This document shows, piece by piece, positions 34,141 to 46,473 of a DNA stretch of 64,000 nt; position 1 is the first letter of the stretch, and each line of letters starts with the position of its first letter. The stretch spans positions 18,562,886 to 18,626,885 of the forward strand of contig CM055092.1 of NCBI GenBank assembly GCA_029204225.1, written 5' to 3'. The notes under the pieces were generated by a model. That model did not search any database, was not told the origin of the DNA, and worked only from the letters and a program-made list of their open reading frames with translations. Source of the stretch: Diphasiastrum complanatum. Lineage: Eukaryota; Streptophyta; Lycopodiopsida; Lycopodiales; Lycopodiaceae. The position numbers and the translations under genes are program-made.

Positions 34141-35200
34141 GAATTGACAGATTTGACCAATTTTTGTTGTTTTTTTTAATTTCTCAGATCCAGATGGATA
34201 TTAAGAATGGTGACTGAATAGCTTCTCTTTTTCAATAATCAAATTAGATTTCAAATAAGCAAATCCACTCATATCAGGCAAAATCACTTTCAAACTAATC
34301 CTAAATACAGTTTTAACACTATTCATGCCATGACAAGATGCCTAATGCAAGCTAACCATCCAACAAACATGCTGTAAACTGAAAAATTGGTGTAGCTCTC
34401 CGAAAACGGTGCCAAAATTGTAGTGGATTTCTTTCCTAGCCTATCAACAACCCAAGATCCAAGCAATCTAGCATCAAGGAGATGAAGTTAGTTGTCACGC
34501 GTAGGTTCGTTCCCATGAGAGCGATAGCATATCTCAGATTTCAGCATGAATGGAAGATCCACATCTAACTCTAACATCCATTAATCCTAAGCGTTAACAC
34601 TGCACAATTAACACTACATCCATTAACACTATGTTCCACAATGAAGATAGCTTACTCTTTCTCTCTCTCCCTTTCTCTCTTACAAAAGGCATAAGAAATA
34701 GCAATTCGAAATACATTCAGATCCAACAATTAGCAAACACAACAAAAGCATGAGAGATGGAGGAAAAGAGATAGAGACCAAGGACATTCACAAATCCATT
34801 CCATAAGAGAACCAATCTGCTTGTATTGAAATGAGGATATGAACATGAGGAGCAACTCGAGTTTGCCCCTATTTATAGTAGAGAGGAGGACCTTGGCCTC
34901 AAAATCCTCTTGGTCCATTTCTACCTCCCTAACTATTCAAACTTAAAAAAGAGTGGGAATCCATTTCAAAATTGGAGGGAACCAATTTGAATTTGAGTTT
35001 GAAACAATTTTGGTGGGAATCCCAACTTTATTCACTAACTCGACATTTTGACATTAAAAGTCCCTCAAAAAGGCCCAAAGTACTTTTATTGACTTTCTAA
35101 TTAATTAAATAACTATGTGATCATCGGGTTGGACTTACACATGTAGGGTGCCAAATCCCTCTCACTTATTAACTAGGGTTAGGGTTGCCTTGGGATCCGC
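34141..35200. other. Interval with a possible reverse Gypsy LTR
   Basis: On the reverse strand, TTTTGGCACCGTTTTCGG at about 34402-34420 resembles the TGGCGCCGTT primer region of plant Gypsy elements. An LTR-like AT-rich stretch, including TATTTATAG at about 34870, would lie to its right. LTR ends are not seen and no coding relics accompany it. Confidence 0.3.
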
Positions 35201-35373
35201 AAACCCTCCAATGACGTGATTTCTATTACTGCCTTTTGTTCAACACTTATAGGCGTAGTCATGCACAAGAAAGAAGGTTCATTCCGTTGCGCTCGATGAA
35301 GTCGTCTACCTACTACTTCAACTTTGTCAAATTGCTTTCTCTCATGTCATCATCTCATCACCTCTTTCCAACA

Positions 35374-35385
35374 TAGTATTAGAGC
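35374..35385 (+). promoter_or_regulatory. Degenerate Copia primer-binding site
   Basis: TAGTATTAGAGC, two changes from TGGTATCAGAGC, located about 210 bases before the gag start of the deleted Copia at 35596. Confidence 0.55.
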
Positions 35386-35595
35386 GTATTCTCTAATATG
35401 CAATTACCTTCATAGTATCAAAGCGATTTGTTATATCAGAGCTCTAATTCTTGACATCATTTGTGATATCAAATGGATATCATATTTTTCAGTTCATAGC
35501 ATCATTTTCAAAATCAGAGAATGATATCCTATTGATAGCACAGTATGACATCATTCTTAACATCATCGATACAATCGACAGACTAAAACTTCTAG

Positions 35596-36323
35596 ATGGA
35601 TTATCAAAGTAAAGCCTATCTTATCGCAGATAAGCTGAATCGATCCAATTACTAGTCGAAATTGAAGATAGAGACCTTGCTAATCATGAACGAGTTGTGG
35701 GATGTTGCTACAAGTATTGAAGTAAAGCTTGAAGATGACACATCCGATTCAAAGTGGAAATCGAAGGATGGTAAAGCTTTCGCGCTTATTATCCTCAATG
35801 TATGAGATACTCATATTGGCCACATAGCTGAAGCCAAAACTTCGAAAGGAGTTTGGGACATCCTGAGCTCACTATATGATGTGAGAGACATAACTACCAA
35901 GTTACATCTACGAAGGAAATTCTTCACACTCAAGATGTCGAATAGTGATTTTCTTCGAGCAATCATCGATAGCTCTATATTCAACTAAATTAGAGTATAT
36001 CACAACCTCTCCAGCTACAAAAGAAGCAATTTGGCTGAGGAACTTACTCTCAAATATCCTTCTGAATCAATATGCTCTGATGATTTTATTTTGTGTTAAT
36101 CAAATTGCCATTTTCTTATCAGCCACAACCTAAGGTTTCATTCCAGGAGTTAGCACATTGAAATCAAGTATCACTTCATCAAAAACAAATTTCTCGACAA
36201 AGAGATTAACTTGCAGTACTGTCCAACGCAAAACATGACAACATATATTTTTACTAAGCTTGGATACACATAGAAAGTTTTGTGCAAAACTAAGTTTGAA
36301 GGTCAAGGCATTCATGGATTCAG
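35596..36323 (+). pseudogene. Internally deleted Copia: gag joined to RNase H (family X)
   Basis: Gag start MDYQSKAYLIADKLNRSNY, then IETLLIMNELWDVATSIE, ILSSLYDVRDITTKLHLR and KFFTLKMSNSD at about 35950. Immediately afterwards comes RNase H: SSIALYSTKLEYITTSPATK, EAIWLRNLLSNI, and a degraded C-terminus. So about 3 kb (rest of gag, protease, integrase, RT) is missing at about 35950. Stops occur at 35653, 35804 and 36130. The same RNase H family is at 43901-44158 on the reverse strand. Confidence 0.85.
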
Positions 36324-36600
36324 ATTAAGGGAGAGTATTGGATTATTCTCCTACTAATCGACTAATTAATTTTTAATCTTCATCCAACTGAATATCCAGA
36401 TCTGTAGTTTTCTTCATGTTTTTACACAGTCTACAGAACTACTAAAAAATGGTTCACAGGTGGTTATTGTCACTTCGGCCACTTTGAAGACCTTGGAAAC
36501 TTCAGGTTTTTGCATTTTCGCATTTTTCGGCTATCGCATTTTTTGAAAAAATGAGAACTATGCGACAAACGGTTTATTTCTACCAAGTGACAATTAATAT
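36324..36600 (+). repeat. Copia polypurine tract and 3' LTR start (family X)
   Basis: ATTAAGGGAGAG (36324-36335) then TATTGGATTATTC. Matches, in reverse complement, the tract at 43786-43797 and LTR from 43785 leftward, with shared phrases TTTAATCTTCATCCA, CACAGTCTACA and GGTTCACAGGTGG. The right end merges into the CACTA relic at about 36600. Confidence 0.8.
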
Positions 36601-38290
36601 TCCACTTGGAATTAAAGCCACCGACTTGCATTAATTTATCAACAAATGAATTTTTGGGAAGTCTTGACTGGATGAATGCCAGCACATCACAGCCAACTGG
36701 GCTCTTTGTCTGCGTGGTCTTAATATATCGCTCACTTGGACTTGTTGCCATAGAACCTTTAGCTCATCTACCAAGGGAGCCATATACACATCCATATTTT
36801 TTGCCTTGTATTTTCCTGGGATAAGAAGAGCAAGAATTAGGTGCCCCTTCTTGATACATAGCCAAGGGGGGATGCTGTAAATTTACAAGAACAACCGGCC
36901 AAGTGGACCATGATGTGGAGTGCAAACCGATTAGATTCACACCATCCATCACCAACCCCAAATGCAAATGGCGAGGCTCGTCCCTTAACTCATGCCAAGT
37001 AGCATCCACATGGTTCCATGCTGGACAATCAGCAGGGATCCTCATTGCTCAAATGCCATGTCATAAGCTCTGCTATGGACTTACACTTAAACATATGGTG
37101 TATCCTGGGTATGATGAGAAAATGCCTTACCACCTTGGCGGATATGGTCTCTCCTTGTAAATCCTATCTATAACGGTGTTCCCCACAATGTGCACACATG
37201 CTTGCCTCCTCAAACTCACCTCTATATAAAATGCAATTGTTGGGACATGCATGTATACTCTTGTAATCCATGCCAACTACCGATAACATTTTCTTGTGGG
37301 GACATGCATGTATACACTTGTAATTCATGCCAACTGTCGATAACATTTTCTTGGCTTCTTGTCGAGACAACATTTATTTTCTTGGCTTCTTTATTTGGAG
37401 ACAACATTTTCCTGGGCAATCTGCGACAAAATATTTATGTTCTTAGTTATAGTTTCTCACAACACATGAAAAAATAAAATGAGATTTGAGTTTGTCTACA
37501 AAACACAAGAAGCTGGCAAGCTTACCCAAACAACTCTGTGATGCTCATATCCGACCACCCGTACTTAGTTTGCAAGTTCAAAAGTAACAAACAAGCTTGC
37601 AAATTTGACATTTGTCCACTCTTGTACAAAGGAGTAGATGCCAAGCCACACATCATCTCTTCTTTGCTTGTCAATGTGGCCTCGGGTGGGTTCGTGAAAA
37701 ATGCATCCATCATGTCATCCATGTTGCCCTCATGATCATGTGCTACGAATGGTACATCCTCTTGTATTGTGGCTCCTTGGGACATATATGAGTGCAAGTC
37801 AATGTGGGCATGCAAGGAAAGTGGTAGCTTTCGTGCGTTTGCACGTCTGAATGTTGTCGATTGCGTGGCAACATCTGGTCGAATTCTCCGATAGTCATGT
37901 GAATGCGAGTCATCATCCTACACAAAGGAAGCACAACAATAGTAAAAAGGAACGGAATATTCTTACCAATCTTGAAGACCGCCAAATAAATACATGATAA
38001 GGGTGCATGCAGTTTTTTTTAGCAATGTAAAGTGCTTTGCAAATCAGAACTCACCAAAGAACCAACTTCGGACAACACACAAATAATGAGTCTCTCTCAA
38101 TCTGTCCATACATGCAAACCTGTGATATAGTAATGTGTCAGTCTCGTCACAGTGCATACATATATCGTGTACATGGGCATGGTATTCTCTGGTATACTTA
38201 GGACTCTGATCCAATATGTGATAGTCCTACCTCATCATCTGAAGGAGAAGTATGTAAACTTGTCATTTGCATCGGTTCACCTTGACAAGT
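36600..38290 (-). mobile_element. CACTA (En/Spm) transposon relic with TNP2-like transposase
   Basis: Reverse strand, 5' end near 38290 (start ATGACAAGTTTACA, SPSDDEVGLSHIG). Exon pieces: CLLLLNLQTKYGWSDMSITE at about 37560; then EAKKMLSTVGMNYKCIHACP and ACPNNCILYRGEFEEA, MCAHCGEHR at about 37370-37165. Next LRDEPRHLHLGLVMDGVNLI and WSTWPVVLVNLQHPPLAMY at about 36990-36860, diagnostic of TNP2-family transposases, which cut and paste CACTA elements. A DVLAFIQSRLPKN stretch follows. The DDE catalytic part further 3' is missing. An in-frame 57-bp tandem repeat lies at 37244-37357. Confidence 0.85.
37244..37357 (-). repeat. 57-bp in-frame tandem duplication inside the transposase
   Basis: Two units of GACATGCATGTATAC--TTGTAAT-CATGCCAACT--CGATAACATTTTCTTG with period 57 bases. 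It duplicates 19 residues including the CIHACP motif, with a few differences between the units. Confidence 0.9.
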
Positions 38291-38529
38291 AACAATGGAT
38301 CAAACCAATATTAGAAAGCAATACATGTCATAAACAAATTGAAAACACTGAGTCGAATACAATACATGTTTAGTAATTTTGAGTCTAGTACAAGTCTCAT
38401 GAATTTCGTTTTAAATGAGAAATTGAACCAATATTTTTGACAAACAATGTTCAACCTAGTTTAGTTGTATGGCACTTACTTGGATAGTGCAAGGGTATTC
38501 TTGATAACATCATTCGTCAAGGTGATCGG

Positions 38530-38900
38530 TTTAGGGGTAAGAGGCAAGTGTTTAGGGTTTAAGGATTAGGATATAGGATTTAGGGTTTAGTGTACAGAAT
38601 TTAGGGTCCAAGGTATAGGGTTTAGGGTATGGGATTTATGATTTAGGGTTTAGTGGCCAGGGTTTAGGGTTTACGGTACAGGGTTTAGGGTTTAGTGTTT
38701 AAGATTTATGGTTGAGGATATAGTGTCCAATGCTTAGGGTTTAGAGTTTAGGGTTTAAGGTATAGGATTTAGGGTACAGGGTTTAGGGTCCAAGGTATAG
38801 GATATACGGTGTGAGATTTAGGGTCCAAGATCCTTGGTTTATACTTTTGGTTCAGGGTTTAAGGTCTAGGATTTAGGGTATAGGGTTTAGGGTCACTGTA
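38530..38900 (+). repeat. Degenerate telomere-type repeat tract
   Basis: Dozens of GGGTTTA/GGTTTAG phrases with variants (AGGGTATAGGATTTAGGG, AGGGTCCAAGG), clearly derived from the plant TTTAGGG repeat but with irregular spacing. It lies just beyond the 5' side of the CACTA relic. Compatible with an interstitial telomeric remnant or telomere-like subterminal repeats of a transposon. Confidence 0.9.
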
Positions 38901-41765
38901 TGGACAGTGAGCAGAGATTACAATACATTACTATTTGATAACATTAAATGCAATTGATCACCTGAACAAAAAATTTCTCACAACAAAAAAAATTTCATTG
39001 GGTTTTAAGAAGTCAACACTCTTGCATTATATCTCTGAAGTCGGTTTTTGTGAAACATTGTCGGTTCCATTCCTACACTATGTCGGTTTTCCCGAGCACT
39101 AAAAATAGGAAGATAGGTAAATGGACCTTATATTAACTCAAAAGAAAATTGGGATTCTAACAAATAACTATTTTTGAAAAAAGACAAAATTAAGAATTTT
39201 TTTGCAGGCCTTAAAATAGTTCTTGGAACACTTTAGGTAACAAGAGGTTTATACCAAGGCTGGGATAGATTCTTGCAAATTTCGATATTTTGGCTCCTTG
39301 TCACGACTTTTTGGAAGAGTAGATGGGAGTAGGTGATAGTATCAAGAATTGTACCTGCATCTTTTGTCTCATTGGGTGTGTGGTTGATCCTTCCTCACCC
39401 TCCTTGTCCTCCTCCTGCTCTTGCTTTAGCTATCTCCATTTTCTCTTGCTCTTTGTCATTGCTCTTCTTGCATTGCTCCTCTTAGTCATTGCTATGCTCT
39501 TTGCAAAGTGAAATCATAAGCTCATTAAGAGAACTACATCTCTATTTGTGTTTGTGGTTGGATCCTAGATAATGCCATTTTGTTGTGATGTCTATGTAGG
39601 TGACAAAAGGGAAGATGGAGGATGGAGGTATTGGATATAAGGTAATCTCTATCTCCGTCTCTTTTCTCTCACTCTCACAAGCACATTCTAGTCTTCATTT
39701 CATTGTGTTAATAGCTCTGGTTTGATTGACTTCACGTTATTTTGTAGGTATTGGACAATGAATAGGAGGCGGTGGATCCACAAATACTAGAGCAAAAAAA
39801 AAGTCGGAAAGGCCATCGAAATAGGCCAATCTATCCCATTTACTATACCAACCTCTGCTTCAATGGCCATTTGCACTTTTTTTTTTCAACTACAGTTTTC
39901 TGTTTTTTTTGCATTCTTGATGTAGGTCCACATTTTTTGTTGTGGATCTAGATCCATGGGATCAAAATGGGCCGATCTACTGTGCTACCTATTCCGAAGG
40001 CTGTTCCAAAGTGTATTCTAACAGCAGTGTTGAGCCTTGCATTACATTGTGGAGATATCAGCTTTGCATTGCATATCAGCTTTGTAGATGTAGATCTATG
40101 CATAATTAATGTGATTTGTGTAGATGTAGCTAGTGTCTTAAGTGGACCTTGCTTTTTTTCAAAATTGTTCTGTAAAGTCTACATTGTTGTATGAATTTTT
40201 ATTGTGGTAACTTAAGTAAGAATGACAATATTTATGTTTTGCAGGTCTGTATGCTGATTTTTTCTCCCAGACACCATCCAAGCAGTTGAGCAACACATTT
40301 AGTAGCAAATCCAAGGTACTTACAAGGTCGATACAGACCTCGAAATGCATGCTTCTGTTTTAAACAGTAGTTCATTGTCTATTCCGAGGTCTATTTCATA
40401 GGTTTTGAGCTTTTCATAAACATATATCTAAATTTATTGATTATAGGGCATGCGTGAAGATTGCATAGTTGATCTTCAATGGACATGAACTCCAAATGCT
40501 GTGCTCTTAGAAATTTGTACAAGTATATCCTATTGTATGGCAAAATTAATGCCCAAAAGCATGTTCAAGTACTTGCATGCTTGCACAGTTTGTGACCAGC
40601 ACACATTTTTAGATCCTGGAACTCATTGGCACATGAGCAAATGTCACACAAAATAAAATACATTGGATTGTGTTACATCATCTCTAATGTTTATTAGCAA
40701 AATCTGAGGGATCTCAACGGGAAAAGGGCACACACTCGTCTTACACATATTATGTAGAAATCGTCGCTTCCAATTCTTGGGGCGTCTCGATCACCTCATA
40801 CTCCCCTTCCAATGAAGGTTTCTAAGGCCTCCAAGAGTATGACAATGAGGATATCTACATGATTTCATAGAGTTAATGATTTTGAGCTCATTTACTAAGT
40901 TCATTGTCAACCGCTTCCTTGTAGTCCATTCGTGGATCTTGACAAGCTTATTCAATCTTCATTCAATTCCAAAGGAGCACAATATCATGTGCCATTTGGA
41001 CACTCATTAGAGTATTGGCCATCCTGGTTACAATAAGGAAAAATTTGAGCACCACCATAATGAAATTCCCTAGTAACCATCATCTCTAAACTGTCATTAA
41101 ATTCACTATAGAGTTTTTCTCGAATCTGATTCTCTTCATTGCCCACTGATTGCAATCACCCCAAGGCTCTGTTACAAATTTGAAAAACTTAGAAGGATCG
41201 GTTCAATAAGACAAACACAACATTAAGTTCTTCAAGGCAAGAAGAAGTAGAATTGCTCCCTCACACACCACCGCCAAAAGACATCTATTCACATCATTAA
41301 AGAAAACAACTGAAGTACTTAACATAGGGTTTGTAAAAGTATTGGCCTGATAACTCTAGAACCAAGCAAAGGTGTTACCGTCGAACTTAAAGAGTAATTG
41401 TGAAAGAACCACATGTTCATTATTGTTAATTTAACTACGTCATCATCAAAATATGATGTATCAGAATCAGAATTTCACAAATCATAATCTGAAGGATCAT
41501 CCATTTGATGCCTCTGATCACATGATCTATACTTCTTTCATGTCTCCTCCTCGTCCAACTATCAAGCAGAGTGTTAAAATATGAAATTTTTGGACCTTAA
41601 TTGGATCTACAAACGATCCACAAGAGGTGTTGGATGCCAAGTAGACCGATGAAGCACAATTCTAATGGCTAGATCTAGATATAGATCTAAATCAAATATT
41701 GCATCTAATTAGCAATAACAATTTGATAAATGATCAATACGACTCAAGACTGGCCTCACACGTGT
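38901..41765. other. Interval without identified genes; LTR pieces and possible exon borders
   Basis: 38890-38960 resembles 41770-41850 (GAGCAGAGATTACAATACA and following), a dispersed LTR-type end. Around 39640-39750 a GTAATC...TTTTGTAG arrangement might be an intron. 40085-40130 repeats 32535-32585. No product recognised anywhere in this stretch. Confidence 0.4.
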
Positions 41766-42260
41766 GGAATACTGTCAGTCTACGGACAATGAGCAGAGAT
41801 TACAATACACTACTCATTGATATCATTCAATGCAAGAAATCACAACACAAATAGTGAAAATAACAATGTATTGCCTCAAAATCAAGATCTCTCATCAAGA
41901 TTGGATTATATACAATGATGATCTTTATCGATCAGGCACATTTCGACCTCGTATGCTGACTCAACATGTCTGGCATGTGTGGGGAATGTCACATCATCCT
42001 AGATCAACCAATAAATTGAAGATAAGCCCCCACCTCATTGAATCGTAACTTGGTGCCATTGCCTCACCTTGATTTGCTTGATTTGAGGTGATTTCTCCTA
42101 GCTTATAGGAACTTGTAAGATCAAATCCCACTGATATTTTCCAAATACATACACATGTGGGAACAGCCTCTCACATGTGGAAAGCATGTCTCATTCAAAT
42201 GAGAACGGATGATCGATCAATGAAATGGTGCCACATGGAAAATTTCTACTTCACTATCTT
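41766..42260. repeat. LTR-type repeat fragment
   Basis: GGACAATGAGCAGAGATTAC followed by a stretch matching 38895-38960. It precedes reverse Copia RT and could be part of that element's 3' LTR, but ends were not defined. Confidence 0.4.
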
Positions 42261-42264
42261 CCAA

Positions 42265-42965
42265 CTAGTTCATACTTGAGTCAATCAAGACAAATTCAAT
42301 CAAACTACCATTTATGACTACCATCCACACATGGGAACAGGCTCCACAACAAAACCAAAATAATGATCTTGCCATGATTAAATTTGACATACAACCAAGG
42401 TTCATAAGAGATAGAGTAGAGGTAGATGTGCAACCTAGAGTACGAAGCTCTAGGTGCTTGCTTGAGTCCATAAAGACTATTCTTCAAGTAGCAAACTTTG
42501 TCTTCGTCTCCTTCCTTGATGAAGCCCCTGGGTTGCAAAATGTAGAACTCTTCTTCCAAGAATCCATTTAGGAAAGCATTAGTAACATCAGGTTGGAAAA
42601 GCTCACATTTGAAAGAAGTAGCAAGACAAATGATCATCCTTATAGTAACGAGCATAGAAGCAAGAGCAAAAGTTTCATCATAATCCAAGCCTTTAGTTTG
42701 CAAAAACCCTTTTGCTGAAAGTCTTATTTATTAATGGGTCCATCTTTAATATACTTCAATCTATAGATTCACTTACAAGAAAGTGGTTTCTTCCCATATG
42801 GAAGACCCACAAGTTCCCAAGTTTGATTTTCCATCAAAGCATGAAACTCAATTTGCATATTATTTTTCCAAGAATGTGACTTAATAATAGCTTCTTCAAA
42901 ACAAGCTGGTTCTTCAAGCATAGTAGTCAAGAATGTTGGAAAGAAGGAATGCAATAATGACAAGT
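42265..42965 (-). pseudogene. Copia reverse transcriptase fragment, reverse strand
   Basis: Reverse strand from 42963. EEPACFEEAIIKSHSWKNNM, IEFHALMENQTWELVGLPYG, then after a frame break QTKGLDYDETFALASMLVTI, CELFQPDVTNAFLNGFLEEE and DKVCYLKNSLYGLKQAPR. A shift follows (region near 42460). These are the first RT motifs of Ty1/Copia in order. The catalytic YVDD segment is not recognisable and the left end degrades. Confidence 0.88.
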
Positions 42966-43189
42966 TGAAGACTATGGCGACTTATCAAACTAAAGCCCTC
43001 TTTGCTAACACCTATCAATATTGAACAAAATATAATGACAGACGTCGCGTTCAATCTTATTGTGACCAACTTTGAAATCGTGAGCACTGTAGTGATTTCA
43101 CTTACAAAACAATCATAGAGATGCACACATTCTGACATAATACTAAACACAATAAAAGGAGTAGATTGATTCAGCATGTGGCATGTACA

Positions 43190-43785
43190 AAATCAGATGA
43201 TGATGAGCACAAGAAAATTGCAAATAGAATCTATGTACTCTAAGCTATCTCTGAGTAGTTGTAAACTCTATCTGATTGCACTTTCACTGATAAACAGTAA
43301 GCGCTAGTTACAATACTTTAATGAACTTTGAAAGAAAAACTGTGCTAGAAAGCTGAGCAAGAGTTGGAGTTGTGTTTGATGATCAACTATTTATACTAAA
43401 GCAATTGATGCATGTCCAATAGGATACCTATTAGGTCGCAAATTGCAATAGACAGTTGGCCATGATGAACTGGCATCCATACAATTAGGACTTCGCGAAA
43501 ATTTACTTGCTAATCAGTTAGGGCAAGTCTATAGCTTCAATTCAAGTGGAGCAATAATTGTCTTTTCTCGACATGGCCGAAATGGCCAAAGTCTTTGACT
43601 TTCGTCGGGGACATTGATACGTTGGAAGATGTCCGATATGTCGGAGCCACCTGTGAGCGATTCCTGAGTATTTATGTAGACTGTGTAGAAACACGAAGAA
43701 AAGTACACAATTGGATCATAAGTGGATGAAGATTAAAGGATGAGCCACTTCGAAGAGTAATCCAACAAGCTAGAATAATCTAACA
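43190..43785 (-). repeat. Copia 3' LTR, reverse strand (family X)
   Basis: Starts at 43785 (reverse TGTTAGATTATTC) right after the polypurine tract. It shares blocks with 36336-36600 and 29800-30010. The left end near 43190 is estimated from where similarity fades. Confidence 0.75.
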
Positions 43786-43797
43786 CTCTCCCTTAAT
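43786..43797 (-). promoter_or_regulatory. Polypurine tract (reverse Copia)
   Basis: Reverse strand TTAAGGGAGAG directly before the LTR start; primes plus-strand synthesis in retrotransposons. Identical to the core of the tract at 36326-36335. Confidence 0.8.
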
Positions 43798-45535
43798 CTA
43801 AATATGCTTTGACTTTCAAACTTAGTTCTGCACAAAATTTTGTGTGTGCATCCAAGCTTAATGCTTTAGTAAAAGTATCTGTTGTCATATCTTATGTTCA
43901 TCAAGAGTACTGCAAGTCAACCTCTCTATTGATAACTTTGCTTCTAACATAGTAATACTTAATTTCAATGTGCTTACTCCTAGAATGGCATCTAGGGTTG
44001 GATGATAAAGCAATAGCACTTCGATTATCACACAATAAAGTTGTCGGAGTATATTGATTCCGATTGATATTTGAAAGTAAGTTTCTCAACCACACTGCTT
44101 CATTTGTAGCTTGAGAGGCTGAGATATACTCTGATTCAATAGAAGATAGAGCAATCAAAGTTTGCTTGCGATTGTTTTATGAAATAGGACCATTGTTGAG
44201 GAAGAATGTAAATTCGGAAGTGGATTTACAAGTGTCTACATCTCTTGCCCAACTTTCATCTAAATGACCACTGAGAATATTCCATAACAAATGCAGAGGT
44301 CTATAGTAGCTCAAAGATATCTTAAAACTCTAATAAGAGCCTGTCAATGTGTAATACACGGATTGGTCATAAATTGACTTAAGAAACTGACTGCAAAAGC
44401 TATTACATAAGAGATCCTATTATAATATGATAGCGATACTCATGCATCTGCTTCTTCTCTTCGATTGTTCGGGGACAATGGTTCTTCGACATCTTGAGTC
44501 CTCACTTCATCGGTGAGAGAGATAATTTGCAATTCATTAGATTATATCTGATTATAACATTGTGAATGTATCTTTGCTGAACACTGTAAATCAACTTTTG
44601 CTTTTTGTATCAATGCTGCCTTGACTTGAAGTAGACATTCAAATCCGAAGTGCTTCGTTTATAGCCGTGATCGATAAGCAAAGTATTGATCCTTTGAAAC
44701 CATGCTTGAGCAGATTGCTTCAAGCCATAAACTGCTTTATGGAGTTTGCAAACATGATTGTGTTTACCTTCGATATTCTAACCTGTAGGTTGCACCATGT
44801 GAATGTCCTCTTCAATAACTCCATTAAGATATGTTGTCTATACATCCATTTGATGTATTTCCAAATCTACTACAATAGCAAATGACAATAGAATTATGAA
44901 ATAACAACTGGACTGAAGGTCTCAGTGTAGTCGACGTTGTATACTTGACAAAATCCTCTGGTGACAAGTTGAGTCTTTATTCGATCGATACTTCCAGCTC
45001 TCTTGAACTTGATTTTGAATAACCATTTGCAATCAACTACATTTTCTACTGGCAGGTAATTCGACAACAGTCTAAGTCTAGTTCATGATAAGAGACGAAT
45101 ACTCTTTATCCATAGCTTCTTTCCATAGATTGGAATCGTCTGACTAAGTGCCTCTTCATCGACAGTCGTCGACTCTTGAACAAGGTAAGCTTCAGACTCG
45201 TCGATATACCTGATAGGTGGTCTGCTTTCTCTTGTCGATCTTCTGGGTAGTGGTCGATGTTGATTATCTTCATCATGTTGTAGTCGCTGAACTACAAGCT
45301 CATCATCTTTGGATTCATAGACAAGCTTGGACCTTCAATAGGAATAGTCTAATTTTGAACTAGAAAGTTTGATAATTCGGTAGAGTCCAATAGTTCGGCT
45401 ATATGAGCTTTGCCCTTACCTTTGAGGTCGATAAACTGATCTTCGACAAAGATGACATCCCGACTAGTAAATATCTTTGACTCGACAAGATCATACAGCT
45501 TATAAGCTTTATCCAAAGTAGTATAGCTTGTTGGT
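43798..45535 (-). pseudogene. Copia pol: integrase end, RT, RNase H (family X, reverse)
   Basis: Reverse strand from 45535. Integrase hinge (KAYKLYDLVESKIFTSRDVI, FVEDQFIDL), linker with RRSTRESRPPIRYIDESE, and RT start (VVDCKWLFKIKFKRAGSIDR, TQLVTRGFCQVYNVDYTETF, SPVV). A heavily decayed RT follows, with ANSIKQFMA and similar. RNase H is at 44158-43901 (IALSSIESEYISASQATNEA, VWLRNLLSNI, LLCDNRSAIALSSN, KHIEIKYYYVRSKV). Stops and frameshifts are frequent, and the RT active site is not recognisable. Confidence 0.88.
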
Positions 45536-45539
45536 TTTG

Positions 45540-46330
45540 TACGGACAGCAACAGTACTTTATCATTTCATTCAAGTTTCATCAAGTACTATTAGTATTTG
45601 CATCTCATTTTGTGTGTAGATGCTGATTTTTCTACATTGATGAGATTGGTAGTGTATTTCTCTTTCTAACCAAAGATCTTTCAAGTGGATTGGATCTTAA
45701 TGATCTGAAATCCTTCACATGGTATCAGAGCTTGTGTTTCAGGTTATGAAGGAGGAATTCAAATCTATCAATGATTGGTGAAGATATCAAGGCTAGAGCA
45801 TGCTCGAGGGGATTCTACACCAAAATTGAGTTTTTTGTTTTTGTAGATTGGATCTTTTGTAGATCAAAATCCTATATAGGTTTTCAAACTTGATCAATTC
45901 CTATTTTTGATTTCACATAGTAGATCTGGCCAATTTTTGGATCGTTAGATCAGCCTAAGTGGTGGCTATTAGATTGCATAATCAAAATTTCAGCATTTGC
46001 ATTTCGATCTCATTGATTGAAGTTGATACAGATGAATTGAAAGTGGTTGGCAAGGATTGTGGCCAAAAAGCCTCTTGGCTATACATTGATCTTGATAACA
46101 TTTTTTCTTTGGAAAGATATGCGACAAGTTTCATGGTTTCCACCACACATGCATCATTGTGATCCTTGTATTCTGGAAACTTCTAGCTCATGAACTGCAA
46201 ATAATTGATAAAGGACATTATTCCTTTCATTTCATCTGGATCTAGATCCTTCGTGGATGCTAGAAAGATGGCTTCATCTTCTCAAGGTACACACTGCAAC
46301 AGTTTGAAAGGTTCACTCCATGCGTTGTCT
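45540..46330 (+). mobile_element. Copia 5' fragment: LTR end, primer site, leader, gag start
   Basis: LTR-like sequence ends at a perfect primer site TGGTATCAGAGC (45720-45731). A leader of about 540 bases precedes ATGGCTTCATCTTCTCAAGG (MASSSQGT) at about 46270, the usual beginning of Copia gag. The frame ends within about 20 codons and the sequence passes into the reverse DUF7869-like gene. Confidence 0.7.
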
Positions 46331-46473
46331 CCATCATTACAATAGTATTTCCATTGCATGGTTGGCTCATCATTCATCATTTGAAAAGAAAAATAGTGAG
46401 AATTGGTGTGTCCTTCTAATCCTTCATTTCCTTGAGCAATACAAGGATCTATATATTGTTTCTAGTCTACCAT

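Noticed and set aside
37190-37477. Forward ORF with repeated MHVYSCNPCQLPITFSCGD units
   Set aside because: Antisense of the 57-bp duplication in the TNP2-like transposase.
39323-39511. Hydrophobic small ORF (SSCSCFSYLHFLLLF)
   Set aside because: Low-complexity CTT/CTC-rich DNA with no start context or homology evidence.
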